A stretch of DNA of 64,000 nucleotides, from NCBI GenBank assembly GCA_030562195.1, contig JAUJPP010000005.1, forward strand, positions 25,345,106 through 25,409,105, in the 5' to 3' direction. Positions 39,459 to 54,130 of the stretch are shown here, piece after piece. Both the position numbers and the translations under genes were made by a program. The notes below the pieces were generated by a model. It was given only the letters and a program-made list of their open reading frames with translations. It made no database searches and was not told the origin of the DNA. This DNA comes from Nipponacmea schrenckii (taxonomy: Eukaryota; Mollusca; Gastropoda; Lottiidae). How positions within the stretch are numbered: position 1 is the stretch's first letter; the number at the start of each line of letters is the position of its first letter.

Positions 39459-42400
39459 GAATGGTTCCTATCTCTTCCAGATTATCCGATTGCTATTATT
39501 TCCCTATATATATGTACGTTAACATCTCTAAAGCATCATATTCTTCTAAGAATCGTAATTATGATACTAGATGTTTTCTTTGAATGGCTTGTATAAGAAA
39601 ACGTTTGTTGTAACAATTCAGGTTATTCGAGAGTTTTGAATCAAAGTATTTTCTTCAGTTTCGGTCTAGCTCCCACTAATAGTTGTGTCTAAACAGCTTT
39701 AAATAACCATGGTTCAAAATAAATTAATATCTAAATATTAAAAGATCTAGACAGAAGCGTGAAATGTGTACTTTAGATTTTAGAAAGAGTCAGTTGAATC
39801 TTTCGACCCACTCACTACACATTTACTGGTGTTGACAATGTAAATATGGACAGGAATGTCGTTGAAAGTATACCAGTGTCTTTCCTTGCTTATCTGTTAT
39901 AGTAACTCGTGTGTAGTAAATTCCCTTCTTCTTTTCAAATCGTGAATGAAAGTGTTAAGATTATTTTAAGGATTTGACAGAGATTTTGTGTGGCTTTAGG
40001 GGAGTTTGACCTTCAAGTAAGTTTTTGAAAAACCTTTTGTAATGATTCGTATACCTCTTGTTTGCTTTTAATGAACACTGGCAGTCGTATGGTGTAATGT
40101 TAGCATGTTTATTCGTGCATTTTTTCTATTAAATAGCAGTTTTGTTAAGTTTCGATAGTAAAATTTCTCCCGTAATCAATGAACAACAATAGGGTCTATA
40201 TAGACCCTCTTGGTCTTCATTGAATACTGCGAAAATATGTCCTTTATTGTTTGTACTATTTAAAGAATGTCTTTAATCTACCTCAACTTTATGAATGAAT
40301 ACCGAATACCTTAAATTATATACATATAAGTCCAATATATAAGATAAAAATTACACTGTTTTTATCATATTATTTTGGGTAATTCTGAGCAGCTAAATGT
40401 ATTCTATTCAGTGTATATTGCTGAAACAGTACTTATCTCATCCGATAGTATACCTGTTTCAAGTACTCGTCGATCTTTTCTTTCTTTTTCTTGAGACTTA
40501 TTTAGGGGGTAAGTTTAGGGGGAATCATATTCCATATTATATTCGTGTACGTATAAAATGGGAAGAGTTCTTCCCACAAGAGCTACAAATGTCAACGAGA
40601 CTCCTCCAATCCTTAAATGGCCTCTTAACCTTATAATGAACAATATATATAGTGATATTTGTTCAAGATTTTGAAACTCTACAATTCAAACAAATTTACA
40701 TGATTCAAGCCGAATATAATTTCATTCATAACATACGACCATAGTCATAAGATAGATAGGGAATAAGTAAGGATGCGACATGTTGTTGTCCTTTTATAGC
40801 AATGATGTATCGGTCTCGTCTCGTCAACTTATCTGGTAGTCATTGACGAGCTATGTTTTTTATATTAATGAGTTGCAAAACAGACCGTTGGTAGGACCTA
40901 TAACTTGTCAAAAGAAGCAAGAGTACTAGGTTGGTTGCCCAAACTTTCTCCATTTGCAGTTGACAGAAATACAATAGAGTATTTTTATAGTGTAAACTCA
41001 CAGAGGTATTATTGTGTTCCTTGACCAGAACGACTAACCTTGAATTCAAATGACGATATTTTTTAGTTTTGGCTGAATTAAGTCAGAGAATCCATATTAT
41101 TCAACATTTTGCTTGCAAAATTTGCATTCCAAGCCTCGAGTTTCATAAAAATTGACTCCTTCTATTCTATACTGTAAAATCTTCCCTTTTACCAGATATT
41201 TGTATGGTCTTCTGTTGTTTTACAAACTTGACAGGAATGATGTCATGGTCTGATTATGATATTTAAGAACTACCAACATTGGTCTAGATATCAGACAGTT
41301 ACAAACGTATATCTTCGATAAACACAGACCAGGTTATGCGTTTAACCCCGTTTTGAAATTTAAATAATGTAAAAGTTGACGTGAAACTCTAGTACTGAAC
41401 TGAAATGATATGAACGAACAAGATTATTGGTAAACATAAGGTGTAGATATCAAGCGTATAGACTATACAGGTTATCATTATATAAATATTGCTGACCAAC
41501 AACAAGTTTTTTCCATTACACCTTCTATTGTGGAAGACAAAGACGTAAAGGACACTTGTTGTGTTGCCTTGCCTCAAGCATAACGCTGATTTCTTTAGAG
41601 CCATTTCTCAAACATGCTCAAAGTTAAAAACTGTCAAGACATTCGAAACTACGTTTGGTTCATACATGTTGTTTCTCATGCAGTCAAGGCATAGAAAATA
41701 TCTTGACGTCAAACACATTATGAAATAGGCTAGCAAATACGAGAATAAATACCATCAATATTTGGCAAGATGCAACGTGGAATAATAATGTGCTCCATTG
41801 GATTTTTAAGCTTCCATTTCTTAAGAAATTCTTTTGCAACGGCTGTTACATCAAATAAGCAGATTATCCGGATATGAGTAAATAGGATGACACATGTAAA
41901 GACTAAGTAAAGACTACAGCTGTACTTTACATTTCCATGTTGTAAAATCTCAAGTAAACTATTATATGTACCATCTTGTCATTATGTAACATACTTTAAC
42001 AGGTCTATTTAATTCAGTTTAAGTAGGTTGTTTATCCCTTTATGCAATATTCCTTCCATTCTTACATCTTGTTGAGGATTGACATAATCTGTGACATGCT
42101 TTTGAAACCTTATTGTTTTATTGGTGCAATGCTGTTAAATATAATATTGCTCAAACCATTTTTTGGTCGATTCTAAAAAAATGAGTGAGTTGAAAATGGT
42201 GTATTATAAGCCGAATCGTTTTAATTGTTTTAACATCGGTAGCATACTTTTTTTTTATAATTGCAGAAATCTGTATTACGATTTTAGTAATCACAAAATT
42301 TGGCTAAATATCTTTCTGTATGAGTAATTGAACGAAATTTTCTAACGAATTAAAGAGTAAAGAGGTTTGAGGTGACATTTAACTGTTTTACTTTCGTCAT

Positions 42401-45400
42401 TTTAAACTGGCTACACCCAGATAAATAAACTGTATTTATCAGTGATTCAAAACAGAGGTAATTTTGTTGGTAGATATATTATACATCGTGTGAGGTTCAA
42501 GTTTTATACTAGAGAATAAATACTAGTTTATTTACTAAAATGTATAAAACAAACATTATAGTATCTACTATTATACTGATTAGAATGGACTACTAGGATA
42601 CTTTGATTATTAATAGGGCTACTAAAACATGTCCTAAAAACAACAATAAAAACCTTGGTTCTACCATAAACTAATCACAAATGCAAAGCAAATCGAACAC
42701 ATAATGAAATTACGAGCTCTTTACTCAAAAGGCTAAGTCCAAACGAAAGTCTTTTGTATATTTCATGACAGCTTTAACTGTTTGCAAAAACCATTTGAAT
42801 TCGCATGTGCAAAAACATAATTTATAAATGAACTATAATGCGGAGATTCGAACCTAAATATGTGTGACCTCTATCACATTCACAAGACGGACAGACATGG
42901 GCGATAGCTGTATATGAAATATATTCTACTGTAGGCTAAATGTAATTTAGTACACTTCATTAATGAATTGCTAGTTAAAACAGGTAAAATTGTTATTAAG
43001 CATGAAATATACATTTAAACAGTAAAATAATAGTCTAGTTTCTGAACATAATGACTGATTTAATTAAATTTATATTTATGTTCCGGAATAACAGTAGAGT
43101 ACCCAAGCCCCTCTTGATGTGACTTGATGGCTCAACTGAGAGTGTTTGGATTCAAAATGCTGTAGCTCCATGGGAATAAATATAATTTATTTGGTCAATA
43201 ACGTATTCGATTCATGGACATGTAATTTGATAATGGTTACCTTAATTGTACCCCGAATGGTGCCGCCAATGAAAGTAGCCCTCCATGACGTATATTATTA
43301 TTATTAAGAATGAACTCAAGCTGGGAGATTTGTAGAAAAAAAAATGTACAGTAGTCGTGTTTTTAATGTTTCATATAGGTCAAACCAAGGCTTGGTTGAA
43401 CATTATCATTATAAAAACATTACTTATGTGTTATGCACGCATCACTTGTATCGACTAGGCAATAACAACTTTATAACTTTATCAGCAGAGACGATTGTAG
43501 TCGACTAGGCTACAGGTGAGGTTCATTTTATCGGACAACTCCCAAGACTATAGTATGTGGTCACACTGACATTCACATTAATTAAAGTCTTCGTGAACTG
43601 ACTTAGGGTACGAGGATTTGTGTTATATCGTAGAGATGAGAATGATAAGTTTTCGAACCACGTGAGTGGAATTCCGATGACATCGCCGCAAATACTGTTA
43701 TATGCATCAACCAGGTTTACGCAACCCTCGATTGTCTTTAAAGTCGTATAGAATCTCAGGATGCTCAACCTTGTTTTAAAAGGCTTATTGTTATAAATAC
43801 AGCCTATAACCGATCAGATTAAATTTGATGAGATGCACCAATTTAAAGTTTAAAAAGTGCGAACGCTGTTAGAAACATGTACAAAATAAAATTGAAATAA
43901 TCTTTTTAGTACAATTTCGACAACCATTCTTATTCTAACAAGTTTATCAACAGAACTCTTACATTTAAAATTCATTTATGCAAGGTCGGCATGAAATATA
44001 TATAATATATAGCTAGTACAAACACATTTATATTCTGATCTATTTTAATAAAATAAGATATACAACATGACTATGAAATAAATTGACTGTTAGATTATTA
44101 TTTATAATTAAAATCAATATAAATGTATATGATATGAATGATAACTAACTGATGGAACGGTTGAATATGCTATAATATACCACTTATATGCTAGTAGGCA
44201 TAGCTGTACATCATACCAGGTAAGAACTACTTTTGATAAAAGGATATTATTTTATATAATGAAGAACTGATGTCGACAATAGCACCTCTAAGTTCATATT
44301 ATCTCCAAATTGGTTATCTTGAAATGTGTTATCTCAGAGTTTGGAAATGCATGACCACGAAGAAGATATAGTTCGGGCTGAGGACTTTTTAACCCTGTTA
44401 CCCAAACAACATGCGCCAATTTAATGCTCTGCATAACACTAGTTCTTGCTTTTTCGTCGTTTTCACTATATTAGTTAATTTTCATGTGAGAGGTGTTTTC
44501 AAGTCGCCGAGTTCAACATATATTTGTTTAATAAACTCTATGTAAATGTTACACATAATTACAGAGTTTACAGTGACACTCATTTATTTTGCTTATACAT
44601 CAACTTTTTATACAACCCATTTTATAACATGTCTGAGGTGTATATGGGGAATTATTTTGCTACTTTGGGGAGCTTCTGTTGATTAATTATTTTGTCACTT
44701 TTATTTGATACTGATATTTTCTTAAATTTTGGTCAAATAAACTGCCAAACACAATAATTTAACGCATGTGTTCTACGTATGTTGGGATCCAAAGCTTCAT
44801 TTGAAAGATATCTGAGGTTTATACCTGTTACGTTGGATGGTGGGATGTTAAGAAGTTCCATTAGTTCTATAAAATATACCAAATTTTGTATTTCTCTGAA
44901 TTATTTAAGACCAGACACTAGTGTTCTAATTTGGACCACATTCTATAGAAGGGAAATAACTTCGCTAAGACTAATTTGTAATAAAACTGTTCATTGGTTA
45001 AACTGCATACCACCTGTTTACATCCATTCTATAAATCTAATTTCACAACTTAAGCTTAATATGGTTTGTCTATAATATAAACATGATATTATCATGTGCA
45101 AATTCAAATTGGATGATAAATCTGTCATATCTATAGTGTATCATATCTTCTGATAGTGTTGATTTTATAATCATTTATTTAAACGAGCTGGCGAAACGAC
45201 TACAATATAATGTGTCATGACAATTATACATTGGCCTTCATCATTGCACCGATGCAATCAATCTCGATACTCTCTATTAACCAACCGTAAAAATTGCTGA
45301 TGAAATATAGCTCGCCTAAATATTATTACCTGAATTATTTATAGAAGTCGTCTGATATTCAATGTATAAAGGTTGAGAAATGGCCCCCTACCATTATTTT

Positions 45401-48400
45401 TGACACCAGTGAACCAAATCTAAATATATATATATATTTGACAATCCTTTATTTAAATATCTTGTTGAATAGCTTTCTATTAAAATTTTCAAAAGAAACT
45501 AAAAAGATGTTTATGCCACTTTTTGACAAATGGTCTCCCGTGAAAGTGCATCATGCCATCTCTCTGCAATTCGGCTGCCGGAAATCTGATTGTCGAAGGT
45601 TTTTATTGGGTGCCTCTCTAACTCATAAGTTCTGTTTTAATCATTTTTTACCTCATTCAGCGGTTCATTTCTTGCTTCACCTCTCAGTAACTGGTATTTC
45701 CTAGTCCCTCTGCGATTGGCTTATTTCATATTTTCAGTACCTTTATTGCTGCTGTATCACTCAGTAATTTGTTCCCCCATCCCTCAGTCTAGTTATTGCT
45801 TCACCACTCATTTATTATTCACACATTCCTCGGTATATTTATTACTGTGTCACTCAATATACATATATTCCTTCACCTCTTCCTACCTTCTGTCCGTATT
45901 ATTTAATCTAACGGTTGTCCTACGGGCACTGATTACCTCATTGATATTACTATTAGCGGTCTGCTTTTGTAAGAATAAACTTAGCTGCAGCAAAGCTTAT
46001 GGGAAGAGAAGTCTGAAAGCGTTAGAATCAAATTATATAAGATATACTATACGCAGCAACTTTGAACTGATTCACAGGTTGTTAATGTGGTCATTAGACA
46101 AGATGAGATTCCTGATATAAAAACTATTTCTATTATTAGTAACACAGTGAATCATCAGTATTACGTCGATGTGCTGGTGTATTGAGACAATTCAGGAATT
46201 CCAATGGTATTACCTGACAATGTATTTGACTTACTCATCACATAGTTTGTTTACGATATTACAGAGTATCGTAAATTAATATTTTTTCCAGAAAGATCTT
46301 TTTGTGGGATAGAATTGTGACGAATGTGATTGTTTGATTCTGCACAATAAAACGATAACTTAGAGTTTTCGTGTTAATTCTTGTTAAATCTATTAAAAGA
46401 AGGTTAGATATGACAACGAGACATCCTATATTCCTATATGGTTTTGTTCACGTATAGCGTTTCAACAATTCATATAATTAATTACAGCATAAATTCATTT
46501 GATAATGGCAATGTAAAAAGTCGAAACTGTGTAACGTTGTGTACAATGAAGTTGGCCGTAGTCAGACTTGTTTGTTCGAAGGGGCAAGAATACATCCGGA
46601 GGGGCAATGGGGTATGGCTTTAGTTGATATAATGAAATTGGCTGGTTGTCAGGAATTTTTTCGAAAGGGGAAATCCATTTTATAGTGTAGTGGGGAGGGG
46701 GGAGTGCAAGCATACCAAATTCAGGTGTTCGTCTGTGGAAAGCGTAATATATTCCCTTATATTTCCGACATTGGAATTTGGAGTATCCAGGTACTGCAAA
46801 GCGTATAATTATTACTAAGAATACAGTACCACTCTTTACCATAATCTTTATTTTGCCAGTCTGTGGCGGATCAAATATTATCAATATATTATATCAGAAG
46901 ATGATTGACAGTCCGTAGCTACACCTTATTTTTTTATCTACCAACATATTTTATAACCGTAGTGAAAAGTTCAATTGGTCGTTATCGGGATACGTAACTT
47001 GGTATTAAAGGATAATTATTGTAAAGTTTGACCTTAGACCACCAACGATTTTTTCTATAGCTTGTTCTGTTCTTATTGGTCACCTATTGGACATTTCTTG
47101 ATGTCGAGATTGAATGTTATATGTGGTTTTCCTACCATGTCTCGAGTTAATTTCTTATAAGTGTCTATCCTGATTAGAAGTTTGTATCCGAAACTTAGAG
47201 TTGGAAGGAAAACGTACCTGAGTAATACCGCTAGATTATAATGTTAATTATCATTTTCATACCAGTTTATCACATCACAGTATTAATGGGCAATATGGAA
47301 AACATTTAAATTGTGTTATTATGTATTACCAACTGTATAATTTAAGATCTAGCAATCGTTGACAACTCACTTATTTTGGTATTTGCATTAAAACCGTGTG
47401 TTTACATTATGTTAAAATGAGTGAGTCTAACATCAATAAACATTAACTACACTGAATATTTTGGTACTAAACTAAATAATCCGTAATTTTATTATATTAG
47501 ACCAACGTTTGCAGATCAGTACCCCTATAGTATTGAAGAAATTGTCTCTCTGGAAGATTGGTTGGTATAATAGATGACAAGAAAATGTTTCCAATCTACT
47601 AATAGTTATTGATAGTCGTAATAGTTGGAGGATTCTGTTCTTCTTCGCGAAAGAAATGTTTGTAGTTTTATAATAAATCTATCTATAATACGTTAGAGGG
47701 GTTCTAAAGCGCATAGTTTGAAGGAAAAACAATGATGAATCATAGATTTGATATCCCAATAGATCAGACAGACTGAAATTATGATTGTCTGAGAATGTAA
47801 TTGTGAAACGATTCATACCACATTATAATGGTAATAAAAATTATCCGATTGATTAGACCTAGTAGTCTATATCCTAACACAGTAGACATCGCAATGAAAT
47901 ATTAACAGAACATTTCAATTTAAGAATAACACGACTTTCCGTTGTGTATCATGTTATAATTCGACCCGTGTCTCGACCTTGAAATTTATGTCAAATTAAC
48001 AGTAAATAAAAACAAAAGAAAACCAACAGAACACTTTCTTTAATTTGGTCACGTACTGTGCTTAAATATTCACACCATCTGAAGATTTTTTTTTTAAATT
48101 TTGTGATATCTATTTTTTTTTTGTTTTGTTCAGTATTACTGCTATACAAATGTTGTTTACCTAGTGTGCTCTATTTAAATTGTCACAAGTGGATTTAACA
48201 TGCATCTTATACCATTTTGTAACAAAGTAAACACCGTAACCTAGACTTTCTATTATTCATTCTCTATATACATTTTACTTTAATCTATAAACAATGTCAA
48301 GAAAAGCGCCTTGAATAAGAAGGTCCTTTCTATTTAAATCTCGCAGTAAGATTGTGATGAGTGTATAAAATCTAATGCTGTCTTTTGAGTTGGATTGCAA

Positions 48401-48852
48401 AATCAGCATCAATTTCTAATTATGATAATGTTTTTGTTCAATTAAGATTCAATACGTAGTGCATATTTAATAGAAATTACGACCAAGGTATATATCAAAT
48501 ACATTGCTCTTATTCTCAAATTGTTTCTAAAATAGCGGTGAAACAAACAAAATAATTATCAAAATATTTTCTTTTCCTTAAAAAAATACCTCTAAATGTT
48601 TCATTTTCAATTTGTAAGTGTTTATAAAGTAAATGATGAAACCTTTCTATCATAACATTTTGAAATGTGTAATGGTAGTATGTATTATTGTTTAGACTAT
48701 ATATTAAAGGGTATCGTATATCAAACCCTAGGGTTCGTTTCACATGTTAAAATCATTATAGCATGCAGGGAGATAAAGGGTCTTCCAAATATAGTCATAC
48801 ATGAACAGTTTGATTCAATTATCATTATAGTTGTATAATCAGCCTTTCTGAC
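39459..48852. other. Long gene-free spacer
   Basis: I found no convincing exon chain, RNA gene or recognised element. Open frames up to 134 codons (for example 45716-46120 plus, 46495-46884 minus) lack motifs and are expected by chance over this length. Confidence 0.5.
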
Positions 48853-49160
48853 ACGATTATATTCCTTTCGGAAAAGAGACCAAATATAACCAAAGTTATT
48901 ATAGTGAAAAGATTTCTACTCCTTTCGGAAAAGAAACCAAATATAACCAAACTTATTATAGTGAAAAGATTTCTACTCCTTTCGGAAAAGAAACCAATAC
49001 CAAATATAACCAAAGTTATTTTAGTGAAAAGATTTCTACCCCTTTCGGAAAAGAAACCAAATATAACCAAACTTATTATAGTGAAAAGATTTCTACTCCT
49101 TTCGGAAAAGAAACCAATACCAAATATAACCAGAGTTATTTGAGTGAAAAGATTTCTACT
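48853..49160. repeat. 57/66-bp minisatellite, open on both strands
   Basis: Five units marked by GATTTCTACTCCTTTCGGAA. Units are 57 bp, or 66 bp with an added AATACCAAA. Both lengths are multiples of three, which alone explains the long open frames on both strands. Confidence 0.85.
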
Positions 49161-50289
49161 TAAAATCATGGACCATTTAATCATGTTGATGATATGTCGA
49201 TGTGGACTGTCTTCTACAGACCACATGAAATTGAAATTGATGGTCATTGGTCATTGGACGCAATATAGTCCATGTGAGTTTCTTGTTGGGTCATCCAACT
49301 TGGTTAAAATATGTTTAGTAAACCATTATAGTTATGCCATAATTTCAATTAAGAACATAAAATGTCAAATTGACACAGTCCCAGTATAATTAAATATCTC
49401 GTGTTCCATATAAACATCATACTTATATCTAATTAATTACTCTAATATAAATCCACCATCTTAATATTATGATAACGGTATCTTCATTAATATTCATAAA
49501 GGTTGGGGGTCGTGAATCAGACGGTAGGGGTCATACTTACAATTACGTAAGCTAATTAGCGTATTTAATTGCTTTTCTTTAGATATAATTATAGGCTGTA
49601 GGAGAATGTACTATTTATTCTTATATCAGATGAGTTAAAGGGATTAATAAGAGGTTATCAAAAATTTCTATGTGGATCGATTTGTACCATTCAATTTCCA
49701 ATCAGATTTCTTTAGTTCCTGCAATTCCACTCAAACTTAAAATCATTAACGTAGAGGACCGTCATCAACACTAAGTTAAAGTTAAATTAATTGCAAGAAC
49801 TACAGAATTGGAATGGTGCACAATGATCCTAGCAGACCCGATAAATTTAAAACATTTACAAACTTTCTTGAAATAATCTAGATATACATGTATTTGACAT
49901 CATCTGATTATCGATATGGCTCCATAATTTCAGAAAACTTATATTTTATGCCTTCTTTTTGTTAGACATAAATGGCCAAACCACCCTTGAATTGCTATGA
50001 GGACTCAAAAATAAGGAATCGGTGTTATTATAGTTGTCCTATACATCATTCAACTTAAAAACATTCTTCAAAATTATTCTGTTATGGAATGCTGCTATGT
50101 AATAGTAATAATCGGGATATTGGGAGGAAATAATACTTGTATAAACTGTGTAATCAACTGACCCTTCTTACTTCCTATTATTCTGACGTGCATAATTAAG
50201 TTTGGCCAATGACAAAATCTTGAAATTGTTTTGATCAAATTATGACGGTTGTTTTATCTATGATCTAATAAAATAAACCCTGTTCTTAT

Positions 50290-51454
50290 GTCTGATATGA
50301 TTATATATGATATGATATAACTATTGTACAACATTTACTTGTTATATCTTGTGATCTAAAATAACTTTTATACAGTCTCTACCAGTTAAATATCATGATA
50401 TCATATAACCACTGAACAGCCTCAACATTTTATATATCATGATCTAATATAACTATAGTACAGCCTCTTCCTGTTATATATCACGAAATCGTATAACCAA
50501 TGTACAGCCTCTATCTGTTATATCTCGTGATCTCATATAACCACTGTTCAGCCTCTACCAGTTATATCTCAAGATCATAATATATAAGTACTGTACAGCA
50601 TCTAGCAGTTATATCGCATAAATTAATATAACTATTGTACAGCTTCTACCAGTTATATATCATAAATTGATATAACTATATTGTACAGCCTCTGCCAGTT
50701 ATATATCATGAATTAATATAACTATATTGTACAGCCTCTACCAGTTATATATCATGAATTAATATAACTATGTTGTACAGCCTCTACCAGTTATATATCA
50801 TGAATTAATATAACTATATTGTACAGCCTCTACCAGTTATATATCATGAATTAATATAACTATTGTACAGCTTCTACCAGTTGTATATCATAAATTGATA
50901 TAACTATATTGTACAGCCTCTACCAGTTATATATCATGAATTAATATAACTATATTGTACAGCCTCTACCAGTTGTATATCATGAATTAATATAACTATA
51001 CTGTACAGCCTCTACCAGTTATATATCATGAATTAATATAACTATTGTACAGCTTCTACCAGTTATATCTCATAAATTAATATAACTATATTGTACAGCC
51101 TCTACCAGTTATATATCATGAATTAATATAACTATATTGTACAGCCTCTACCAGTTATATATCATGAATTAATATAACTATTGTACAGCTTCTACCAGTT
51201 GTATATCATAAATTGATATAACTATATTGTACAGCCTCTACCATATATCATGAATTAATATAACTATATTGTACAGCCTCTACCAGTTGTATATCATGAA
51301 TTAATATAACTATACTGTAGCCTACAGCCTCTACCATTTATATATCATAAATTAATATAACTATATTGTACAGCCTCTACCAGTTATATATCATGAATTA
51401 ATATAACTATATTGTACAGCCTCTACCAGTTATATATCATGAATTAATATAACT
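50290..51454. repeat. 46-bp satellite array
   Basis: About 24 units of period near 46 bp (GTACAGCCTCTACCAGTTAT; ATCATGAATTAATATAACTA). Left units are diverged and right ones nearly identical. Confidence 0.9.
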
Positions 51455-52199
51455 CTTCGTCTGAATGAAAATATAGATGGCATAAGATAATGTATACCAT
51501 TGGTGAACGACTAATTCTAATGATTCAAGTCCCTTAAGTCGTTCTTAATTTTCTATATATGTTTTTGGCCTCTTGGTCGATTCGTTAGAGACTTTGATAT
51601 TTCTCAATTAAAAATACCGGTACTTAATAAAAAAAATTCTTTGATGACGATAAAGACCTGAAGATAATGTTTTTGTCAATTTAGAAAAATGTGGAATCTT
51701 CTTACTACATTCTCAATCATCCTAAAGTTTTCGAATAATCACATTGAATGAAATGTTCAAAACATGGAGTGGTTATTACATTATTACAATATCACTCTAA
51801 AGGGCGGTACAAAATTCTAGAAAGATTTTAATGATTTGAAAATGAGTGGTTTCGATGACGAGTCGACTGGATATGAGGTAAACATGAATTATTATCTCAT
51901 ATCAAACAGCGATTTGTATATACACACTCCCCCACCCCGTCGTGACCTGGTTTCAACCTTCTGAGTGGAGCTACTGATGACATTATACAGATAATTCTTA
52001 TAGTATCGTTTTACTCCTGTATTCCAAATTAGGAAGGCACGTTCAGACAAGTGTTTGCAAGCTGTGTTCATCGTTTGTCTATAAGATGTAGGGAGAAACG
52101 CGTGCACAACTCACATTACCTATCTAACCAATCTACTAGAAGCAACTGACAATATCTTACCTTCTACCCTCTTTGGGATTCTGTGTAAAACGTAAGCAA

Positions 52200-52339
52200 A
52201 AGTTGTGGCATTACGTAGAATTGGCCTGATAACAAACTCTTTACCGTTAGACTCGGTTTAACCACCATCGAGTCTGTGTAGTGCTAATCTTAGATAGCAG
52301 GAACCCTTCATTCTAACTGGATTTCATTATTCCATTCAG
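52200..52339 (+). other. Possible upstream non-coding first exon of filamin
   Basis: A consensus donor (CAG|GTGAGT) sits at 52339/52340 in an otherwise gene-free spacer, 3 kb upstream of the candidate acceptor at 55266. The 5' limit is a guess. Isolated donors occur by chance, so confidence is low. Confidence 0.2.
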
Positions 52340-53659
52340 GTGAGTACAGGTGTGTTTTAAGATTGAAATTTGTTGCTGATCCTTCCAAAACTTCTGGATA
52401 TATTGTTCTTAAAGCCGCTTATTTTATGTTGGATTTAAAATTAGCGAAGATAAAATATAGATCAGTTTACTTTTGAAGTTTTAAATTGCTTATTTATTAT
52501 TGTTCATAAAGTAGCATTAACATCAATGGAACTTCTTCTTTTGAAAAAACTAATGTCAAGCTGTGAAAATTGGAAAACCTGTGTGTCAATAGTGCCAGAG
52601 AGGGTTTCTCATACTTTATATTAACTTTCTTGTAGGTTTTTGGTATCTCTTTTCTCTTTCTTTAGTGTCCTCAATGCACCGTCGTCAGATTCTTATAAAT
52701 CTAGAACATCTATTTACGTTTACCATTCTCAAAGCTTATCATTTTCAACTGGTCTGTACCGTCTGTTTATCAGAACACAACTCTGGAATTTCTATAAGTA
52801 ATTTTGTTTATCAGTAGTTTTCTTTAAAGAACATAAGTGGTTCTGCAACAACTTCAAGCATCCAGAAATCATATTTATTTGACCGTTTATTATTCTATAT
52901 TATGTCGTCATTGGAATTTAGGATCAAAGAAAATGCATGTATGAAAGTTTTTACTCCAGTTTTGAAATAGTAAAGGGATGGTGCAGGGACAATGAGGGTG
53001 TTCTAAGAAAAGGAGGGAGGGGGTCTCATATTGGAGTTGTACGTATAAGTACCTTTTGACCTATTGGTTAGCAATTGGATACAGTTCACCTCATAATAAA
53101 CTCGAGTGGAATGTCTATGACCAGAACTGATGGGGCTTTGATTGACTAGCGATGTAAACAACAGTAAAAAATAGTTTTTTTTAAAGAAGGTCGAAACAAA
53201 CAGTACCCTTCCGCTTTCTTTTGATGTTCCAAAAAAATAAAAAGCTACTTTTTTTCAAAATGATATCCAACAAACTTAAATTTAGATTAGCGTTGATGGA
53301 CCACCTTACTCTTTCTTATAATGTTGGATCTTATTGGACTTGCACGTCATACCCGTACATTGCGTATGGAGAATAGACAAAATTCATATTTCAAGGAAAA
53401 TTTAGGAATATTTTACCACTATTTGGTAATGATGAAGTCATTGAAATAACATTTAATCGGAAATATTTTCAGTCGATATCATACCGGTGTTTTGTAATCT
53501 CAGTGTTTTGACTCGTTGCCAGTAGTTTAGTTTATGATTCCTGGCATTTCCAGTCGTGAAAACAATGTTCTTATATAGTGAGATGCTGTATCAGTCACAC
53601 TGCAGTAAATGTATGCTGTTAAACTAATCACCTTTACATTCTCTCATTATCAATTGGTC

Positions 53660-54130
53660 AGATCATCGTTTCTTGACATCATTTAAAACATGTCAGGTTA
53701 TCTTTTTCCGACACCATGATTGTAACTGGTCAAATCCCAATTTCTTGGCATATAATAGGCATTCCATGTCAGACTGGAACAGTGTCTTAACATACATGTC
53801 ATATCACCTTGGCATCATATTATATCATACCGAAACTAGATTGCAGTTTCTTAATATTCTATAACTAGTGATACCTCAGTTTCTTGATATAATATAAAAA
53901 AATCAGAAATCAGTTTCTTGCATAATAACATAACAAGTAAGATCTCGGTTTTTTGATATCATATAACAAATGTTGTTCCTAACATAACGTTTTGATACGT
54001 TTGGATATATAGACTACGTTGGTCCATGTATATATCCAAACTTTGCTTTAGGAACATGATAACAAGTATAATCTTGGTTTTTTGACATCCAAATACTATA
54101 ACAAATTAAGATGCAGTTTATAAGTAGCCT
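53660..54130. repeat. Degenerate short repeats
   Basis: Recurring CAGTTTCTTGATAT-like and ATCATATAACAA-like blocks about 45-60 bp apart; poorly conserved. Confidence 0.45.

Noticed and set aside
45438..46120. Two consecutive plus-strand frames rich in Leu/Phe/Ser
   Set aside because: Hydrophobicity comes from T/C-rich low-complexity sequence with degenerate CTCAGT-type repeats; no splice structure joins them.
46495..46884. 129-codon minus-strand frame
   Set aside because: No recognisable motif, no neighbouring in-phase exons, and about the length expected by chance in a 9-kb spacer.
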